DNA from: Oxalobacter formigenes
Lineage (GTDB): Bacteria > Pseudomonadota > Gammaproteobacteria > Burkholderiales > Burkholderiaceae_D
Direction of reading: 5' to 3'
DNA length: 44,763 nucleotides
Assembly (NCBI GenBank): GCA_019424645.1
Contig: JAHYZB010000079.1
Coordinates: 1-44,763, forward strand
The notes below the pieces were generated by a model. It saw nothing but the letters and a program-made list of their open reading frames with translations. It did not search any database and was not told the origin of the DNA. The stretch's first letter is position 1; every line of letters starts with the position of its first letter. Positions 43,433-44,763 of the stretch are shown here, piece after piece. A program made the translations under genes and the position numbers.

Positions 43433-43668
43433 TCTTTTCTGACGTTTATATGCAACGTCATTACCGAAGCATATATCCTTGAAAAGTCCGGCAAAACTGG
43501 CGCACGGAATCATTTTATGTCAAAATAGCGCGTTTAAAAGTTTCAGCTCATTTTGCAAACTTTTTTAAAACCAATTTGACTTAACCAGGCAAGTGGTTGG
43601 CAATCAGGTCACGAAGCAGGCATGACCAATGAAGTGCCGATTGGCTACCAATATATTAGAGGCAATAA
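43433..43668. other. Intergenic region upstream of rpmE2
   Basis: Contains a dyad TGACGTT-tatatgc-AACGTCA at 43440-43460 just after the secreted protein gene (no T-run) and the presumed rpmE2 promoter. I see no clear Zur operator. Confidence 0.45.
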
Positions 43669-43929
43669 ATGAAAGAAGGCATTCACCCGGATTACCGTGA
43701 AGTCGTGTTCCAGGACGTTTCCTGCGACTTCAAATTCATCACCCGTTCCACCATTGCAACGCGTGAAACCATTATGTTCGAAGGTAAAGAATACCCTCTC
43801 GTAAAAGTTGAAGTTTCGGCTGAATCGCATCCGTTCTACACCGGTAAATACAAAATCGTCGATACCGCTGGCCGTGTTGAAAAATTCCGCCAGAAATTCG
43901 GAAATGTCGGTTCCAAAGTCGCCCGCTAA
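43669..43929 (+). CDS. rpmE2: Ribosomal protein L31 type B (zinc-free)
   Basis: The 86-residue protein starts MKEGIHPDYREVVFQDVSC and has the 12-residue-longer type B form. It lacks the CxxC zinc-binding pair of type A L31; only one Cys is seen (about residue 19). Type B replaces the zinc form under zinc limitation in many bacteria, but in several betaproteobacteria it is the only L31. AGAGG precedes the ATG, and a strong terminator follows, so it is transcribed alone. Confidence 0.95.
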   Translation: MKEGIHPDYREVVFQDVSCDFKFITRSTIATRETIMFEGKEYPLVKVEVSAESHPFYTGKYKIVDTAGRVEKFRQKFGNVGSKVAR

Positions 43930-43942
43930 TTTTTTCCGAGCG

Positions 43943-43971
43943 AAAAAAGCAGCTTCGGCTGCTTTTTTTTT
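43943..43971 (+). terminator. Intrinsic terminator after rpmE2
   Basis: AAAAAAGCAGC-TTCG-GCTGCTTTTTTTTT: a strong GC stem with UUCG tetraloop and nine Ts, 14 bases after the rpmE2 stop. Confidence 0.95.
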
Positions 43972-44012
43972 CCAATAAACTTTTTGGCTGAATTAGTACC
44001 AGAACAAAACAC

Positions 44013-44763
44013 ATGTCCGATACGCCGCCCAGTCTGATTCCATCACCCAAACCGGTACGTCTGTCGGCGTCGGCAACGCTGGCATTGCCGCGCTGGGGCA
44101 TCCTGTTACTGTGTCTGCTTTATATCCTGCCCGGGCTGATCGGGCGCGACCCATGGAAAAATGCCGACGCAGCCGACTTCGGCGTTATGTGGACAATGGC
44201 GCAACACGGATGGCAGGACTGGCTATGGCCCAATATATCCGGATTGCCTGTAGCCGGATCGGGTCCGTTGACCTTCTGGCTCGGCGCCATTTGCATCAAA
44301 CTGTTCGGTGGTATTTTAGGCGCTCCCCTTGCCTCCCGTATCGCCCCATTCTGTTTCTTTCTGATCGGAGCCTATTCCGTCTGGCATACCACGTTCATAT
44401 TGGGAAGACGTAATTCCGCCCAGCCGATGAGACTGGCATTCGGTGGACAACCCGAAGCGAACGCTTATGGCCGTATGCTGGCAGACGGTGCTTTGCTGAT
44501 TTATCTGGGATGCCTCGGCCTTCTGATGCACAGCCATGAAACCAGTGTCGAGGCACTGTTCGTCGCCCTGATTGCATACAACCTTTACCGTTGTGCACGA
44601 TACCTTGACACTCCTTCGATCAAAAATGCCTGTCTTTTGGGACTGGCACTTGGCGCATTAACCCTGACCAATGGCCTGGTCACGCCTTTCGGACTCTTCT
44701 TCTGCTTTTTCGTCGGTATCTTTTTTTGCAAACCACCCCGACAGAAACACGTTGTCAATCTGG
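44013..44763 (+). CDS. ArnT-like (GT83) membrane glycosyltransferase, N-terminal part (runs off right edge)
   Basis: 250 codons are visible from the ATG at 44013 and the frame is still open at the window end. It starts with a short cytoplasmic segment and a first membrane helix (WGILLLCLLYILPGLIG), followed by the catalytic-type RDPWKNADAADFGVMWTMA with the conserved acidic pair of PMT/ArnT-type transferases (first extracytoplasmic loop), then further helices (LTFWLGAICIKLFGG, ASRIAPFCFFLIGAYSVW, ALLIYLGCLGLLMH). Such enzymes move undecaprenyl-phosphate-linked sugars, for example aminoarabinose, to lipid A. The donor sugar cannot be told. Confidence 0.8.
   Translation, partial: MSDTPPSLIPSPKPVRLSASATLALPRWGILLLCLLYILPGLIGRDPWKNADAADFGVMWTMAQHGWQDWLWPNISGLPVAGSGPLTFWLGAICIKLFGGILGAPLASRIAPFCFFLIGAYSVWHTTFILGRRNSAQPMRLAFGGQPEANAYGRMLADGALLIYLGCLGLLMHSHETSVEALFVALIAYNLYRCARYLDTPSIKNACLLGLALGALTLTNGLVTPFGLFFCFFVGIFFCKPPRQKHVVNL

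Overview
The window looks like chromosomal DNA of a betaproteobacterium of the family Oxalobacteraceae, most likely an Oxalobacter. The evidence is the beta-type gene order carA-carB-greA, yhbY/rlmE-ftsH-folP-glmM, trpS with a site-2 protease and a YciO-type protein, an OmpR/EnvZ-like pair, an adenosylcobalamin-dependent ribonucleotide reductase and roughly balanced base composition. The genus is inferred from recall of proteins, not from a search.

Layout. 1-1105: the start of a membrane sensor gene (minus, running off the left edge), then a gene-poor stretch and two tRNA genes (Arg-TCT, Pro-TGG). 1195-7182: glmM, folP, ftsH and rlmE on minus, yhbY divergent from rlmE, and greA convergent with yhbY. 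7269-13826: carB, carA, trpS and an M50 peptidase, all minus, with a promoter-like site and a structured leader before carA. 13887-17405: YciO-type protein, htpX (heat-shock-like promoter), a PHP-domain phosphatase and an alpha/beta hydrolase. 17615-19172: a gamma carbonic anhydrase-like protein and hslO on plus, meeting a large DUF349 protein at a shared terminator. 22099-24164: two orphan genes and a methyltransferase.

24165-28600 is an accessory island that is clearly richer in A+T than its surroundings. After about 800 bases of broken sequence it carries three plus-strand genes coupled by 4-base overlaps: a protein with a PD-(D/E)xK-nuclease-like N-terminus, a small middle protein, and a DUF3732-type ABC/SMC-like ATPase with a CxxC zinc-hook motif. 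This is the architecture of ABC-three-component (ABC-3C) conflict systems and is the most interesting content of the window.

28718-43929 returns to housekeeping genes: nrdJ, etfA, etfB, a TusA-like protein, alaS, purL, an EnvZ/OmpR-like pair, a small secreted protein and rpmE2 (L31 type B). The window ends inside an ArnT-like membrane glycosyltransferase gene. Nucleotide supply (carAB, purL, nrdJ), envelope and protein quality control (ftsH, htpX, M50 peptidase, hslO, EnvZ/OmpR) and translation (alaS, trpS, rlmE, yhbY, tRNAs, L31) dominate the core parts.
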